DNA of 64,000 nucleotides from Ceriagrion tenellum (GCA_963169105.1 OY720640.1:117414085-117478084), one strand, 5' to 3'. Shown: positions 32,721 through 44,460, numbered from the stretch's first letter. Translations and numbers: made by a program. Notes: generated from the letters alone by a model not told the origin.

Positions 32721-32939
32721 CTATGTTTTAAGAGTCAGGCTTTTTCATTATAACCACCAATATGTGATGAAAGAAGGAATTGTTGTACCTATCATTTCTA
32801 TAGTGCTTCTATGTATGTACCATATTTTGTCATTCCTATGTTAACATCCACTATATATAGATAGCTAAGGGTTAAAATAATATCTTCCTTATAGTATGGA
32901 AACTATAAGGATTAACATTTTCCTATTAACACACTTTTT

Positions 32940-33245
32940 ATTCTCGTCTTCTCTCTGAGAAGAGGGACATCTCAGAGACTTGCTGAAACATCTCTGAGAG
33001 GTCATGAGATGCTTATGCACTGTGTTGACTACATGAAAGAAATATCTCAGAGGGGTGACAGAGACTTTTCAACACATATCGGAGATATCTCATGTGATGT
33101 CTCAGATACTATGAAATGAAAGGACATACTGCTGTCTTAGAGACATTTCAGATGTGTCCCAGAGACTTAGTGATACATCACTGAGAGGTCTTGTGAGACG
33201 ATTGAGATCACTCAGACACATCTCTGAGATATCCTTGTGCTATTT
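32940..33245. repeat. Cluster of TCTC/GAGA palindromic motifs, outer (left arm)
   Basis: About a dozen variants of GAGACATCTCTGAG or its complement occur in 300 bp (for example GGGACATCTCAGAGACTT, ATCTCTGAGAGGTC, CGGAGATATCTCATG, CACATCTCTGAGATATCC). The same motif recurs at 42096-42515 near the other end of the arm and nowhere else that I saw. Such clusters at both ends of a unit are typical of subterminal transposase-binding repeats of DNA transposons. Confidence 0.8.
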
Positions 33246-33460
33246 CCTTGGGATCATTGTAGGATCATAAGGGATTTTCAAATGTACTATATTTCTTGTT
33301 CATGGAGGGCTATCAACTTAATATTTTTTTATAAGTACATGAAAAATATTCATGAATCCTGGCACTTTTATTATAAATGTGCTCTAAATGTATAATGAAT
33401 CTCTAATTTATTTTATTAAGTAATACATTTAGAAATATACAAATTTGTTAGTTGTATTTA

Positions 33461-33500
33461 CTGGTGGTGCATTTTCGCACCTTTGGCATTTGGGGTTTAG
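33461..33500 (+). repeat. piggyBac subterminal hairpin motif, left side (left arm)
   Basis: GGTGCATTTTCGCACCTTTGGC at 33467 on has an internal GGTGC...GCACC hairpin. The reverse complement of 37612-37640 carries nearly the same string (GGTGCGTTTTTGCACCTTTGGC) in the inward orientation. The two may be the ends of one piggyBac element that was later split by the LINE at 33560-36100. No TTAA-flanked terminus was found on this side. Confidence 0.5.
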
Positions 33501-33559
33501 GCAGATCGAGACACTGACACCGTACTGAACGACAAGTGTAGGAAACTTTGGTCTCCTAA

Positions 33560-34680
33560 AATTGTATCATCATCGGCGCTACATCCCATGTAAGACCCTG
33601 GCCTTCTTCACAACTTCCTTCCATTCTTCTTTGTTCTCTGCTACTTCTCTCCACCTCCGGACCCCCAACTTCCTCAAATCCTCTTCTACATCCTCCACCC
33701 ATCTTTTCCTGGGTCTTCCTCTACTTCTTCTTCCGTCTGGTTTTCCATCTAAAACTTTTTTCACTACTCTTTCCCCACCCATTCTTTGTACATGCCCTGG
33801 CCATCTAATTCTGGATTTCTTAATGCCGGTTCACATTCCATCTTCCCCATACAGCTGCTGCAATTCCTCATTCCTTCGAATCCTCCATTGTCCTTCTTCA
33901 TTAAATAGCCCTTATATCTTCCGAAGAATTTTTCTCTCCCACCTCTGTGACAAATTCTATTCTCTCCCCGTCAACATCCATGCCTCCGAACCATAGGTAT
34001 TGGCCTGATGACAGTTTTATAAATTCTTTTCTTTGTATTTCTGCTAACGGTTTTAGCTTTGAATACTTTTTGTAAAGAATAGTATGCTCGATTTCCTGCT
34101 GCAATTCATGCTTCAATCTCTTTTGCAAGAGCATTATAATTTGTGACTATTATTCCCAAATATTTAAAGTGGTCTACTTTCTCTGTTTGGTTGAATATTT
34201 TATCTCTGTCTTCTCCTTATTCCACTCGTTTTTTTGGGTAACACCATACATTTGGTTTTTTCCTCATTAATATTCAAACCTATTGTTTCAGCTGCTTCAA
34301 CAAGATGCACAAATGTCTCCTCGTTTTCTCGACTATTTCTTGGTAGTATCACCAGGTCATCAGCATATGCAATAAATTGATCCATCCCATTAAAAATCGT
34401 TCCTCCTGGATTATTTGTCACAGTCTGTCCAATAACCTTTTCTAATGATAAATTAAAAAGCATTGTGGAAAGCACATCACCCTGCCTTTAGCCTCTTTTT
34501 ATGCCAAATTCCTCCGAAAAGTCCCTGTCAACCTTCACAACACTTTTCGAGTTTTTAAGTGACATTCTCAACAGCCTTCTTATTTGTTTGGGATGCAAAA
34601 ATCCTTCATGGCTTCCATAAGCTTTCCTCGAAACACTGAGTCATATGCTTGCTTAAAATCTATGTACATCTAATATAAAA
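33560..34680 (-). pseudogene. RTE-type LINE: RT palm to 3' end (left arm)
   Basis: Reading leftward: a palm piece YIDFKQAYDSV (near 34665) lies just after the break in the RT frame, then LSTMLFNLSLEKVIG, QFIAYADDLVIL with intact YADD (near 34340) and LNINEEKTKCMVL. The C-terminal block GGERVVKKVLDGKPDGRRSR, GRPRKRWVEDVEEDL ends VLHGM, followed by a GATGATGATA tail at about 33570, typical of RTE 3' ends. Several frameshifts make it inactive. Confidence 0.9.
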
Positions 34681-36100
34681 CCACATTAAACTCATAAGAC
34701 TTTTCTAGAATTTGCCTTAGGGTAAAAATCTGATCTGTAGTTGATCTTCCCTGACGGAACCTTCCTTGATATTCTCCCAGTAGATTTTCCACTGCTTGTC
34801 TCAATCTTTTTGCCAGGACCCTGGCTAACTCTTTATACCCTACACTCAGCAGTGTGATTCCTCTATAATTTCCACACACACCTTTATCTTTCTTTTTGTG
34901 TATGGGACATATAACCCCTAGTGTCCATTCCTCCGGCATCTCCTCTGATTTCCATACGTCCACAATTAGCTCATGTATTTTGGAAGTCAGTAACTCACCT
35001 CCATTTTTAAGTAATTCAGCCGTTACTCCATCCTTTCCTGGGGCCTTGTTGTTACGCAATTCTATAATGGCATTTCTGACCTCTGCAAGCGTTGGTTCTT
35101 CTATATTATCTTCCTCTTCATCATTCCTGCTGGTTGTTTCTTCATCCTCAGTTCCTTCTACCCCAACTGAATCCTTACTGAGCAATTCCTGAAAGTGCTC
35201 TTGCCACCTCTTTAGAATACCTTTCCCATCTCCAATAAAATTTCCCTCTTTGTCTTTGCAATATGTAACTCTAGGTTGGAAACCTTTCCTTCCATATTTC
35301 ACCTTCTGGTGAAATTCTCTGACCTCACCACCACCTCTTGCATTTTCCATTGCTTCTATTATTTTTCTCTGGTATTCCCTTTTCTTTTTCCTGCACACTC
35401 TGTCTGCCACTCTTCTTTTGTCCCGGTATTCTTCTGCAGCATTTTGTTCCTTGCTTCATTTCTTTCAGCTATGAATTGCCCACATTCTCCACCATTCCTC
35501 TCGTTTCCTTCTTTTACTCACTACAACTACCTCCGTGGCAGCTGTTGTCAGCACTTGCATCAAAACCCTCCACTTTTCTTCCACACTCTTTCCTGTCGCT
35601 AACCGTTCCTCCATTTGTAAGTGCTCATTTATTCTTTCTTCATATTTCTTTTTCACTTCTTCTTGCTTCAACTTATCAACTTCATATTTCCTTTGTGCAG
35701 TTCGTTTTCTTTACGTTATCACTGCAATCCTTTGCCTGTATTTGATGCGTACTAAATAATGATCACTGTTTCCATCAGCCCCTCTCCAAGATTCTACTGC
35801 CATCATATCAGATGCATGTCTCCTTTCCACTAACACATGATCTATTTGATTCTCTGCCTTCACATCCGGAGATCTCCAGGTTGCTTTCTTTATATTTTTC
35901 CTTTGAAGCCATGTACTTCGTACCACCATATTCTTAGTGGTTGCATAACTTAACAACCTCAACCCATTGTCATTTGACACTTCATGTAAGCTCTCTTTCC
36001 CACTTACCTCCTTAAAGTGTTCCTCCTTCCCAATTTTGCTAACATTGTGTACCCCACTGAAATTATTCGTGGAATCCACGTATACATTGTTAGGGTGTCA
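34670..36100 (-). pseudogene. RTE-type LINE: endonuclease end, linker and RT start (left arm)
   Basis: Reading leftward from 36100 the 5'-truncated element begins in the endonuclease C-terminus: NDNGLRLLSYATTKNMVVRS, QIDHVLVERRHASD and GNSDHYLVRIKYRQR (the SDH motif intact). A basic linker follows, then a 246-codon open frame (35410-34670) with NNKAPGKDGVTAELLK, EEWTLGVICPIHKKKDKGVC, GNYRGITLLSVGYKELARVL and GRFRQGRSTTDQIF, the first RT motifs. The 5' truncation at about 36100 is usual for LINEs. It may have inserted into the leader of the piggyBac relic beside it. Confidence 0.9.
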
Positions 36101-36480
36101 TATGCCATTAAATTTATTTTCCTATCCAATTGGTCTCACAGCTTTCGACTGCAACAGTGTGGCTTCATTCAGTCATTAGATTCATTTTGAGCTAATGAAT
36201 AGCTGGATACCCCGCCACGAGACCAGTCGGTTCTTTACTGTGTACTGTTTCTCAAACTGCGATGGTTATTCAGAAGCAGATCACCATAACATAGACATCC
36301 ATTTGTTTTACCTTCCAACTGTAGAAGAAGACTTCAAGATAATTGGTCATGCAGTAATATGTGCACTTGTATGCTATGATTGGGTGATCCTATAGATTCA
36401 AGATCATCAATATTCCATATAACCGTATGATTAAATAAGTCTTTTTTATTTATTCAAATTTTCCGAGACAAAAACATTTA
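36101..36480. other. Left arm: unassigned, possible piggyBac leader
   Basis: Between the LINE and the piggyBac start codon. A CTGCTTTAG acceptor-like site directly precedes ATGGATCG at 36522, so a leader intron is possible. Confidence 0.35.
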
Positions 36481-36521
36481 AAAAATTTTCTGAGACTAAA
36501 ATGTATTTACGACTGCTTTAG

Positions 36522-37775
36522 ATGGATCGTAAAAGAAGGTGTTTGTCCACTCAAGAAATCCTGGCCACTTTAGAGGAAACCTTGGATTCTGTGAATGAAG
36601 CTACGGATGTTGTCTACATACCACCAGACGTCAACAATTTGACTGATGAAGAAGGCATTGATGACAACAGTATAAGCAAGGACCAGATCAACAATGACAT
36701 CGCAGGAACATTTGAAATTCATTGAGGTGATGGCATAGTGGAGAACTGGCTGAGTGTGCAGGAAGAAGAACAAAAGCCACCAGTGCCCTTAAAAAAAGGT
36801 ACCAAAGTCTCTGATAAGAAGTACTCATTGCCAAAATGGAAAAAAAGACATTAATGCTAATTTTTCGTGCCACCAAATTGCAAAAGAAGAATATGACGAG
36901 AAAATTAAACGTCAGTTTGGAGGTATGTCTCTGGCAGACATTTTTCACTTTTCTCTAGATGATGAGGTTTTGGAAAATATTATAGTTTTTCAAAAAAATA
37001 TGCTACTGATCGTAATAGGCATGAGTTTGATATCAGTATCGTAGACTTAAGAAAATTTCTTGGGATTTTTATTCTATCTGGATATCATGTGCTCCCACAA
37101 CAAGACATGTACTGTCTAAAGATGAGGATAAATGCATGAAATTAGTTCATCGCTCCATGAGTAGGAGAAGATTTAGGAGTATCAAGGAAAATATCCACCT
37201 TTCTGATAACTCCTCACTTGATAAAACTGACAAATTCGCCAAGTTGAGACCAATTTTTACTCTGCTGAATGCTAAGTTTTTACATTCAGAATTTTTTTCC
37301 CACAACCTTTTGATCGATGAGCAAATGATTCCATATTTTGGATGCCACTCTGCAAAAATGTTTAAAATAAACTGGTTTGATTAGGATTCAAATTATGATG
37401 TCTTTACTTTTCTGATGCCTTTCTCTTCCAATTTGTTCCAATTTGGAGGGGGGAGGGGGTAAATCAAACCCGGATGGAGCTAAAGTAGGGTTAAGAGCTA
37501 ATGTAGTTTTAGATTTCTCTGATGTAATTCCTGACCTTTCGCAGCATCAGTTATTTTTTGACAACTTCCTTTCTTCTTGCTCCTTGTCTCAAACATTGAA
37601 AGATTCCCATATTTGGCCAAAGGTGCAAAAACGCACCATTATTTTTTTAGTAAAAATACATTTTTTGGGCCTCAAATTTTTTCAAAATTTCTTTTCTAGC
37701 ACGTATTAAGACAAAAAATGAAGGATAATTTCAAAATTCCTATGGAATATTAACCTTGGCTGTCAATAGGTTAAA
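36522..37775 (+). pseudogene. piggyBac-type transposase and right end (left arm)
   Basis: Starts MDRKRRCLSTQEILATLEET with the acidic N-terminus of piggyBac proteins, then, in other frames, the KFAKLRPIFTLLNAKF block and LLIDEQMIPYFGCHSAKMF (first catalytic Asp) near 37310-37360, and GLRANVVLDFSDVIPD with LFFDNFLSSCSL near 37490-37590. The third Asp region is missing. The right end carries a hairpin GGTGC...GCACC (near 37620) and GGCTGTCAATAGG followed by TTAA at 37771. It differs clearly from the 13.5-kb piggyBac. Confidence 0.85.
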
Positions 37776-37789
37776 ATACTTCCACTATG

Positions 37790-38662
37790 CAAAGAGGCAA
37801 TGTTGAGGGAGGTTCATGCCACTCACATGGAGGCCTCTAATCTAATAAGGAGGAGATGAAAGCTTTGGCTAGAAGTTATATGTGGTGGCCAAATTTGGAC
37901 AAAGAGTTGGAGGAACTAACTAGATCTTGTCACTCATGTCTTATGAATCGCCCAGACACTCCCAAGGCAAAGTTAGTGAAGTGGCCAGAAGCAAAGCGAG
38001 TTTTTCACGGGATTCATATTGACTTTTTGGGACCTGTTTGGGGAAAAGTATTTTTTTAAATCACAGATGCATATAGCAAGTGGGTACAGGTGTTGGAGGT
38101 GAAGGGGAAGGCAGACACAGAGTGGGTCCTCACAGCTTTGAGGGAAACCTTTGCCAGGTATGGGTTGCCAAACCAAATTGTAAGTGACAATGGGAGGCAA
38201 TTTATTTCAAAGGAATTCAAGGAATTCTGTATTAATAATGGAATAGTCCATTCCACATCTCCACCTTTCCATCCAGTTACAAATGGGGCAGCAGAAAATG
38301 CAGTCCGGTCATTCAAGGCGGGATTAAAGAAATTATTGGGGGACCCAGCAAATAAGGGATGCAAGTGGGATGCTCTGGTGGCAAGGTATTTGCTTTCGTA
38401 TAGAACTACACCCCATTGTACCACAGGGAAGTCCCCGGCTAGTTTGATGTTTGGCAGAAACCCCAAAGATAGACTGGATTTGGTCCATGCGAGTAAAGAC
38501 AAGAGACAGGAATCACATAGTAGGCAGGTTAATGGTTTTAATGGAAAGAAGGAAGACCAGTTTGAGTTGGGTGAGCAAGTATATGTCCGAGATTATACTA
38601 CTACCAATAAAAAGAAATGGAAGAAGGGGGAAAAAGAAACAGTTTTGGAAAAAAGGAATTAA
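37790..38662 (+). pseudogene. Ty3/gypsy integrase domain fragment (left arm)
   Basis: Begins with the zinc-binding part (VHATHME...MKALARSYMWWPNL, then SCHSCLMN), followed by IHIDFLGPVWG (first Asp), a stop, YSKWVQVLEV and, in the 190-codon frame from 38090, QIVSDNGRQFISKEF (second Asp) and FHPVTNGAAENAVRSFK (Glu). The order and spacing are D,D,35,E-like. YLLSYRTTPHCTTGKSPASL and LGEQVYVRDY complete the usual C-terminal signature. No RT precedes it, so it is an isolated pol fragment right after the piggyBac end. It is another family than the 19.7-kb gypsy. Confidence 0.92.
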
Positions 38663-39269
38663 CGCTGTAGGATTTTAGATAGTGGTCAGCTATGGATAAG
38701 GCACACTGACCAAATCATTCTAGTTGGTAATTTTAATAACAGCTAATATGAGGAGTTGAGAAGTGCAGAGTGTGGGCATTACTCTGGGGGAGTTTTTCAA
38801 GTGGGGTGTGGGAAGAACCTCTGCCTAGCCCATATGGAACAGATCAGGGGGTGGACAAGGCACTACAGGAGGAGAGTAGGGCTGCAGATGATGCATCACC
38901 AGGCCAGGAGACCAAGGTTTGGACGAAGGTAAGCAGGTACAGGCAAAAGAAAGACCGAAAAGAGTAAGAAAAGCACCGAAAAGCTAAATTTGTAAATAAA
39001 TGATAGGTGCTGAGAAAGTTTTGTTCAGAGTTATAAAATGCTTGTTTTGTGTTTCTATATTTTTTTAGGAAAATATCTGCAGGGGTATTGTGATATATTG
39101 ATGCTCTTTTGTTTGTGTATGATTTTGATCGTCATTTTTGGGAACAAGTGTCAATTCCGGGACGTTATCAGCGAGTGCTAGAAGCCATGCCTGTGTACGA
39201 AAATGAATATTTTTGTATCGTTGATATTAAGACATTAAATTGAGTTTTACAAAGTTCTGTAAGTTACTA
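38663..39269. other. Left arm: gypsy tail and unassigned sequence
   Basis: The frame at 38770-38967, with a basic C-terminus, probably is the pol tail; no LTR was identified. The rest is AT-rich. Confidence 0.35.
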
Positions 39270-39590
39270 CAAAAGGTGTCAGAATTACTGTACAAAACCA
39301 TCTCTATGAGTAGTTATCTGAGCACCAGTGAAAGTGTTATAGAAAGATTGGGTAGGGAAAACTTTCCCCTACCCAATCATTCCATGACTCGGGGTGGTCA
39401 GCTGTTTGCCTTCCTCACTACCAAACTGTAACTAAACCATCACCACATGGTGCTCATTGGGTTAATTCATGCCATCTTTAGAAATGGTTCTTTAGAAATG
39501 AAAAATACCATGTTCAAATGTCATCGAAATAACTAGGTAATACTTTAATGCCTGGTTAAAAAAGCATTTAATTACATTTACAAATGCAAT
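39270..39590 (-). repeat. Interspersed repeat family C (left arm) with 33-bp palindrome
   Basis: Reverse complement is similar to 60755-61060, sharing ATGCTTTTTTAA, GGCA.GAATTAACCC.ATGAG, AGTTACAG/GGTTACAG and AGATGGTTTTGTA. It includes the near-palindrome GATTGGGTAGGGAAA...TTCCCCTACCCAATC at 39346-39378, which the 60.8-kb copy lacks. A short piece also occurs at 63105-63160. Confidence 0.75.
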
Positions 39591-39943
39591 ATCCACAATT
39601 GTGATTCAAAATTCATTAAGTTCTACATCAATCATTAATAGAATATTTAAATTCACACCTAAGCAATTGAAAATCAAAACGTATATAGGTAGGTACGGTT
39701 ATAACTACAGTAACTCGCTAGTTAAGAATAACCAAACTTCCAATTTAAAATAATTTCATATAAATTGACATTTTCTAAGTAAGTAAAATCACAAAAAATG
39801 AGAACTTTAAGAAAAAAAGACTTACTAAAGAGTGCTGAATGGCTACATCCTATGCTTAGTCACCCACACAGTTTTCTAAATCTAAATGGTAACTATTTAA
39901 TACTTCCATGACTAGGACAAATTTTCCAGGTACTGCCATAGTT
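39591..39943. other. Left arm: unassigned AT-rich sequence
   Basis: No gene or repeat recognised. Confidence 0.4.
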
Positions 39944-40290
39944 CTAAAATTCCATGAACGAAATCTCAAATCCTAGAGCGCAGCTTGGGTCTAAATCCAT
40001 CAAATCCATCCATATCCGAGGCTTGTTGTTGGCGTTTCTAGACAGGAAGAGTTTCTCCGGGATTAGGTTGTCAGCCTTACGCCCAACCCCCAACCTGGAG
40101 GACCAGGGTATCCTTTTTCGTCTAGCTCCTACCTCATGAAGACCTGTTCGGCTTGGGAGACCCTGCCAGTATACCGCCATACCATACATAGTCAGCATAC
40201 CGCCGGCATAGCTCTCGAGGTTGTCAGAGCACGCAAGACCCACTGCCACGTCAAGGCATGGATACCTTCGGGGGGTAGAGCACAATAAAT
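39944..40290 (-). repeat. RTE LINE 5' leader-like block (left arm)
   Basis: The minus strand has ATGCCTTGACGTGGCAGTGG, CTCTGACAACCTCGAGAGC and CCAGGTTGGGGGTTGGGCG, which look like RTE 5' leader sequence; the 11.3-kb LINE leader has a comparable TTGATGTGGTGGAAGG block. An open frame of 113 codons spans it, but such frames are common in these GC-richer leaders and it has no domain. No endonuclease follows. Confidence 0.45.
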
Positions 40291-41027
40291 GGTCATAAAT
40301 GATGATTCTCAGAACCTCGAGGGAAAAGACAGACTAAAGTTTTTGCGATAGGCTACATTAACTGTTTAGCTGCCTAGACGGACAGTGTGCACCATTGAGG
40401 GAGATGGCGAGGCCATATAACTTCATCAAATTGTCTGATAGGCTGAAAACCTAAATATTATCCATATTAGGTATTCCTGCCGTTCCTAACTTTCCCTTGG
40501 ATAGCACGACTTAAGGGACGAATTAGTGACTGTATAGCAAGAATATCCATCATATCATGGAAATAAAGCACTAATAATTTATGAAACGTTCATTAATTAC
40601 GAAGTCCGATTTGGACCACGGGTCGACTCTTCACGATTTTACCCAAACTTTCACCTAGTGGAATGCAGGATCTAGTAAATTTTAACAGATAACAAATTTA
40701 TGTGAGGAAATATTAAAGAAGAAAATGCTTACTAATTATTAGTTAGTTCTGAAGGGAAAAAATCGTCGAATTCCGAAGTTAGCAGTTCAGCCCCTTAGCG
40801 ATTAAGGGACTTCGGGGTTGATAAAAATGGTGGACAGACCACGGCCACATTAACGCGTTTAGAATTCTCCGTAAAAGCAAGCGCCCTCCCAATCTAAATC
40901 AATGGTGTACAGACATAAGAGCACTAAATTTGCGCGCCTTTTCCCTCGGGGTTCCACAAATTGTTTAGTACAAAGGCCGTTTCTTAATGCTAGCAATAAA
41001 TCTACTGACAAAACTCTTAAATATTAC
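40291..41027. other. Left arm: unassigned sequence
   Basis: Contains CpG-bearing unique-looking DNA, including CCCCGAAG...CTTCGGGG-type inverted pieces near 40775-40820. No coding signal supported. Confidence 0.35.
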
Positions 41028-41558
41028 CCATCTCCTCGGTCGTCCAAACCGACGAACCTTCGTCTTGGCGTCGGGGCCCGGATGACTCCCTCCGATGTCC
41101 TCCACGGAGCCCCAGCACACCGTGACGAACCGGTCTCGGAAGACGGACGAGTCCTCTTGAACTATATCAACTGCAGGTCGTAATCAAGATATATAAATGA
41201 TGATGAATATCCTAAATAAGGTTCCGAACTACGATCATGGAGGCATTAAAATTATGATTTATTTCTATTGCCGCGATGTTTAAGCGATTGAATCAGCATA
41301 AATTCCAACATATGAACACTCACCGACACTAATGTCGTTCACTTGTTGGAGGACATAACCCTCCTCCAGGGGATCTCCGCAGAAGCACGGATCGCAAGTA
41401 ACACACATGATGTCAGCCATAGTAGCATCAATCAATTGATCCGTTGTCATGAACTCGTTGTTAGGGCTCCTCATTCGAAGCTTCTGATTGGATGTTACGA
41501 TCTTACGTCTCCTTAAGGATGTCTCCTGAGATCGCTAGAGCACGGAGTTCGTACTCAT
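41028..41558 (-). pseudogene. Possible two-exon gene with early stop (left arm)
   Basis: Mirror of the copy at 46696-47226, described there. On this arm exon 1 runs from 41558 down to 41324, the intron from 41323 to 41171, and exon 2 from 41170 to 41028. The TAG in codon 8 is present in both arms. Confidence 0.4.
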
Positions 41559-42095
41559 GATCGGCGAGGAAAATTAAATAGAGGATCTTTAATTTCGTTT
41601 CGACATTTTGTTGTACTCATCTAGAGCTCAGGAAATGACTTGTGAGACTTCCAGAAGCTGAATTTGGCCGAGTTAAACATCTCCAAGTGAGCATGAAGTT
41701 AATTATCTGCTACACACTTTAGAATTACTTGGTAGTGATCGAACTAGTATTAGTTGGTATGATCTCATGTTGCATCTTAAGCTTGTCTCATGCGATTCGT
41801 TAAGATTCGATTTACCGGTGAAACACTTCTGACGAAAATATGCAAAATATTGACTGCGTGACGGCTCGTTTGAAATTTAAAAACAAGGACGGAGAGTCCA
41901 CCCTGAGAACCACCATCAACTCGTTTAAACAATGACGTAAACAAGCTGTTCATTCCAGTCTATGGGTAGCTTTTACTATCGTTCGCAGCTTGTAGCCAAC
42001 GTTCTTGTCTTGAATCACAGCGTATGTTACAAATTGAGTGTGAGAAAACACTCACATCCGGAGTTTCGTGTGTTTGATATTTCCACATAGCATCA

Positions 42096-42515
42096 TGTAT
42101 TTCAGAGACGACTCCTGAGACATTTACGGCTCATGCATCAGAAAACAACTCGGAGACGTCTCTGAGTGGTCGCTGATGTCTTAAACCAATGTTTGTTTTC
42201 ATTCGTCTATTTTACCCCAGCATAAAATTTCGGTAATTCATGATGCAATCATCGAAAATATGCACGTAAAATTAAATTTTACTAATACTAATAATGCTTC
42301 GGAATCTCACAGTGTTACACTGCTTATCATAGCACTAGACGGCATACTGCCGTTACGGAATACGCAAGTTGTCTTATTGTAGTAAGTCTTGTCCATTCTC
42401 CGTTTGTCCTACCCGCGATTCGGAATAAAGATAACTTTGACACAAAATTTGAGATGTCTCGGAGATATCTCACGAGATGTCTTTGTTAGGTCTCAGCTAG
42501 ATAGTTCACGAGATA
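42096..42515. repeat. Cluster of TCTC/GAGA palindromic motifs, inner (left arm)
   Basis: Variants such as TCAGAGACGACTCCTGAGAC, CTCGGAGACGTCTCTGAGTG, GAGATGTCTCGGAGATATCT and CACGAGATGTC share the motif of 32940-33245. The putative gene starts about 540 bp inside this cluster. Confidence 0.75.
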
Positions 42516-42945
42516 TTTTTTAAGATAATTAGTGGATGAACTTTTTTAGCATTCAAATATGATACAACAGTGCTTACGCCGAATTCTAAAATAGATTAAC
42601 TGAGGGTACTACCACGGAAGCAGAATGCTATTAATTCTTACTCGCATTACATAATGTGCATCGATCGTTGTGATCCTAAAAAATTGACTGCGGAATCTTC
42701 GAATACAATTCATATTTAATTGTTTCTGAAATAATAACTGAACAAGGAAGGACTGGAGAAGGAATGGCATCCGATGAAACCGCGCAATTTCAGGATTATA
42801 TGTAGCATTTAGACCTAATTTTTTATTTGGTGGCTACCCTAGGAGGATATAGTATCCTAGAACCTAAGAATAACTATCCGCTTCACATTTTGCATCCAAT
42901 TCAATCTGAGACTACAATAGTGGTAGAAGCAGATGATTAGAATCA

Positions 42946-44460
42946 ATATATTCAATATTTCTTTTTAACATAAGTATTTTTTTCTTTTTCATTATTTTGT
43001 TTTCTTTATTTCTTAGCTCTTTGTGCCATCTTTCATTTATACGAGGTTTCCTCTCGTTCATCTTATCCAGGCGGTATTTTTACCCATCAAAACCATCAAG
43101 CACTCTTATCGAACCAGTCTTTGCTCCTTGTTTTCCTATCTTCTCCCAATATCTTATCTGCAGTCTCCTTCATAGCTTCTTCTAATTTCCTCCACGCCCA
43201 CCTGGCCGTCGCTGTTAGCTAAATTCCTTTTCCATCTCATTTTGAAACTGGGTTCGTCCTTCTTTGTTTTTCAGTAGGTCCGGTTTCCTCTACTTTGTTT
43301 TCGCAATTGTTGGGTTTTTAACAGCTTTTATCCTTTCCCTCACTGTGGCCTTGACAATAAAGTGATCGGAGTCACAATTCAACCGCCTACACCTCCAAAC
43401 GTCGATGATTGATGACGTATGCCTGGCTCATGTCAACTCATGGTCTTTTTGTATGACAATTCCTGCACCTGGAGCTGTCCAGGTGCCCGAATGGATTTGT
43501 TTGAGTGGGAAGAAAGTATTCTTCATCACTAGGTTATTTATGGAAGCAAACTGCGCAAGAAGATAACAGTTTTTGTTGTAAGTCTGGTGTACTGATTGGC
43601 GGCCGATGATATTAAAGCCGCTACTATCTCGCCCCAGCTGTGCGTTGAAGTCCTCAACAATTATGTCGTTCTTTTGTGTTCTGAACAATAATCCCTTTAA
43701 CTCCTTTAATAATTTTTCTTTTTCAAGTTTGTCTTTGTCTTCTGTGGGGGCTTGAGTTGATATAAACGTAATATTTCCAAATTTACCCTTGAATCTGGTC
43801 TTACGCAGGAATTCATTGACGGGATCAAAGTCCAGCAGACTTTACCGTATTTTGGCATTCGTCATTATTCTAGTTCCATACAGGCCTGTCCTTCTCTCGG
43901 GCCCACTGCAAAGAAGGCTGAATTCTGGTCCGTCTCTGCGCTCTTGTCCCTGCCATCTTACTTCTTGGAGTACAACCACATCGACACTGAATTTGGTTAA
44001 TTCTTGAGCAGTTTCTTTCATCTTTCCAGGTTTTAGCATCGTCCTAACGTTCCAAATTGCTAAAATTAAATCCTTATTCCTGCTCCGAGTCAGTCACTGA
44101 TGTAATCCATTGTTACCGTCCGGTATCCGAGGCTTTTGTTCAGTTTCCGTAACATTTTGTTTTTTCTAAGGCGAGGTTGATGGCCACACTCTCAACCCCC
44201 TCTACATTCGAGGACCTAGGATTTTCTGTCGGGGTTTACTCCCAAAGCCAAGTCGGTCTGGATTTAAGGCGCCTAAAACTAGCCTTTCATCCATCCACAA
44301 TTAGCGTTACCCAGGAAGCGCGACGAGGACGCTGTGGCTGGATTTGCTGGCAGAGCCTTAAGGAGACGAACGGCTTTTCTCGATATATACTGAGGGTCTT
44401 AGGCTTGGCACCTTCAACCCCACCGAGACCGCATTAAACCGGCATTGCCATCTCGGAGAT
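42946..44460 (-). pseudogene. RTE-type LINE: 5' leader and endonuclease, cut at arm junction
   Basis: Reading leftward: a leader with LSIYREKPFVSLRLCQQ-like sequence (44430-44330), then MLKPGKMKETAQELTKFSVD and VVVLQEVRWQGQ (endonuclease start, 44039-43930), RTGLYGTRIM, NDIIVEDFNAQLGRDSSGFN (GDFNA is usual, so Gly is Glu) and VMKNTFFPLK. After a frame change DSDHFIVKATVRERIK appears near 43350, then a basic linker to about 42960. RT is absent. A copy complete at 5' but cut at 3' is not what target-primed integration gives, so rearrangement at the arm junction (42945) is the likely cause. Confidence 0.85.

Larger units (their letters stand above)
30525..42945 (+). repeat. Giant inverted repeat, left arm (12,421 bp)
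   Basis: Every position x here corresponds to the complement of 88254-x in the right arm (45309-57729). All mirrored open frames checked have identical translations and all stretches compared base by base are identical; I found no mismatch. The outer boundary is at 30525 (AACACACATGAC; mirror GTCATGTGTGTT ending 57729) and the inner one at 42945 (GATTAGAATCA). Contents are annotated separately. Identity including non-coding DNA means a very recent duplication, ongoing gene conversion or an assembly product. Confidence 0.97.

Noticed and set aside
34896..35745. Plus-strand open frames rich in Ser, Phe and Leu (and mirrors at 52509-53358)
   Set aside because: They are antisense to the RTE LINE reverse transcriptase and linker.
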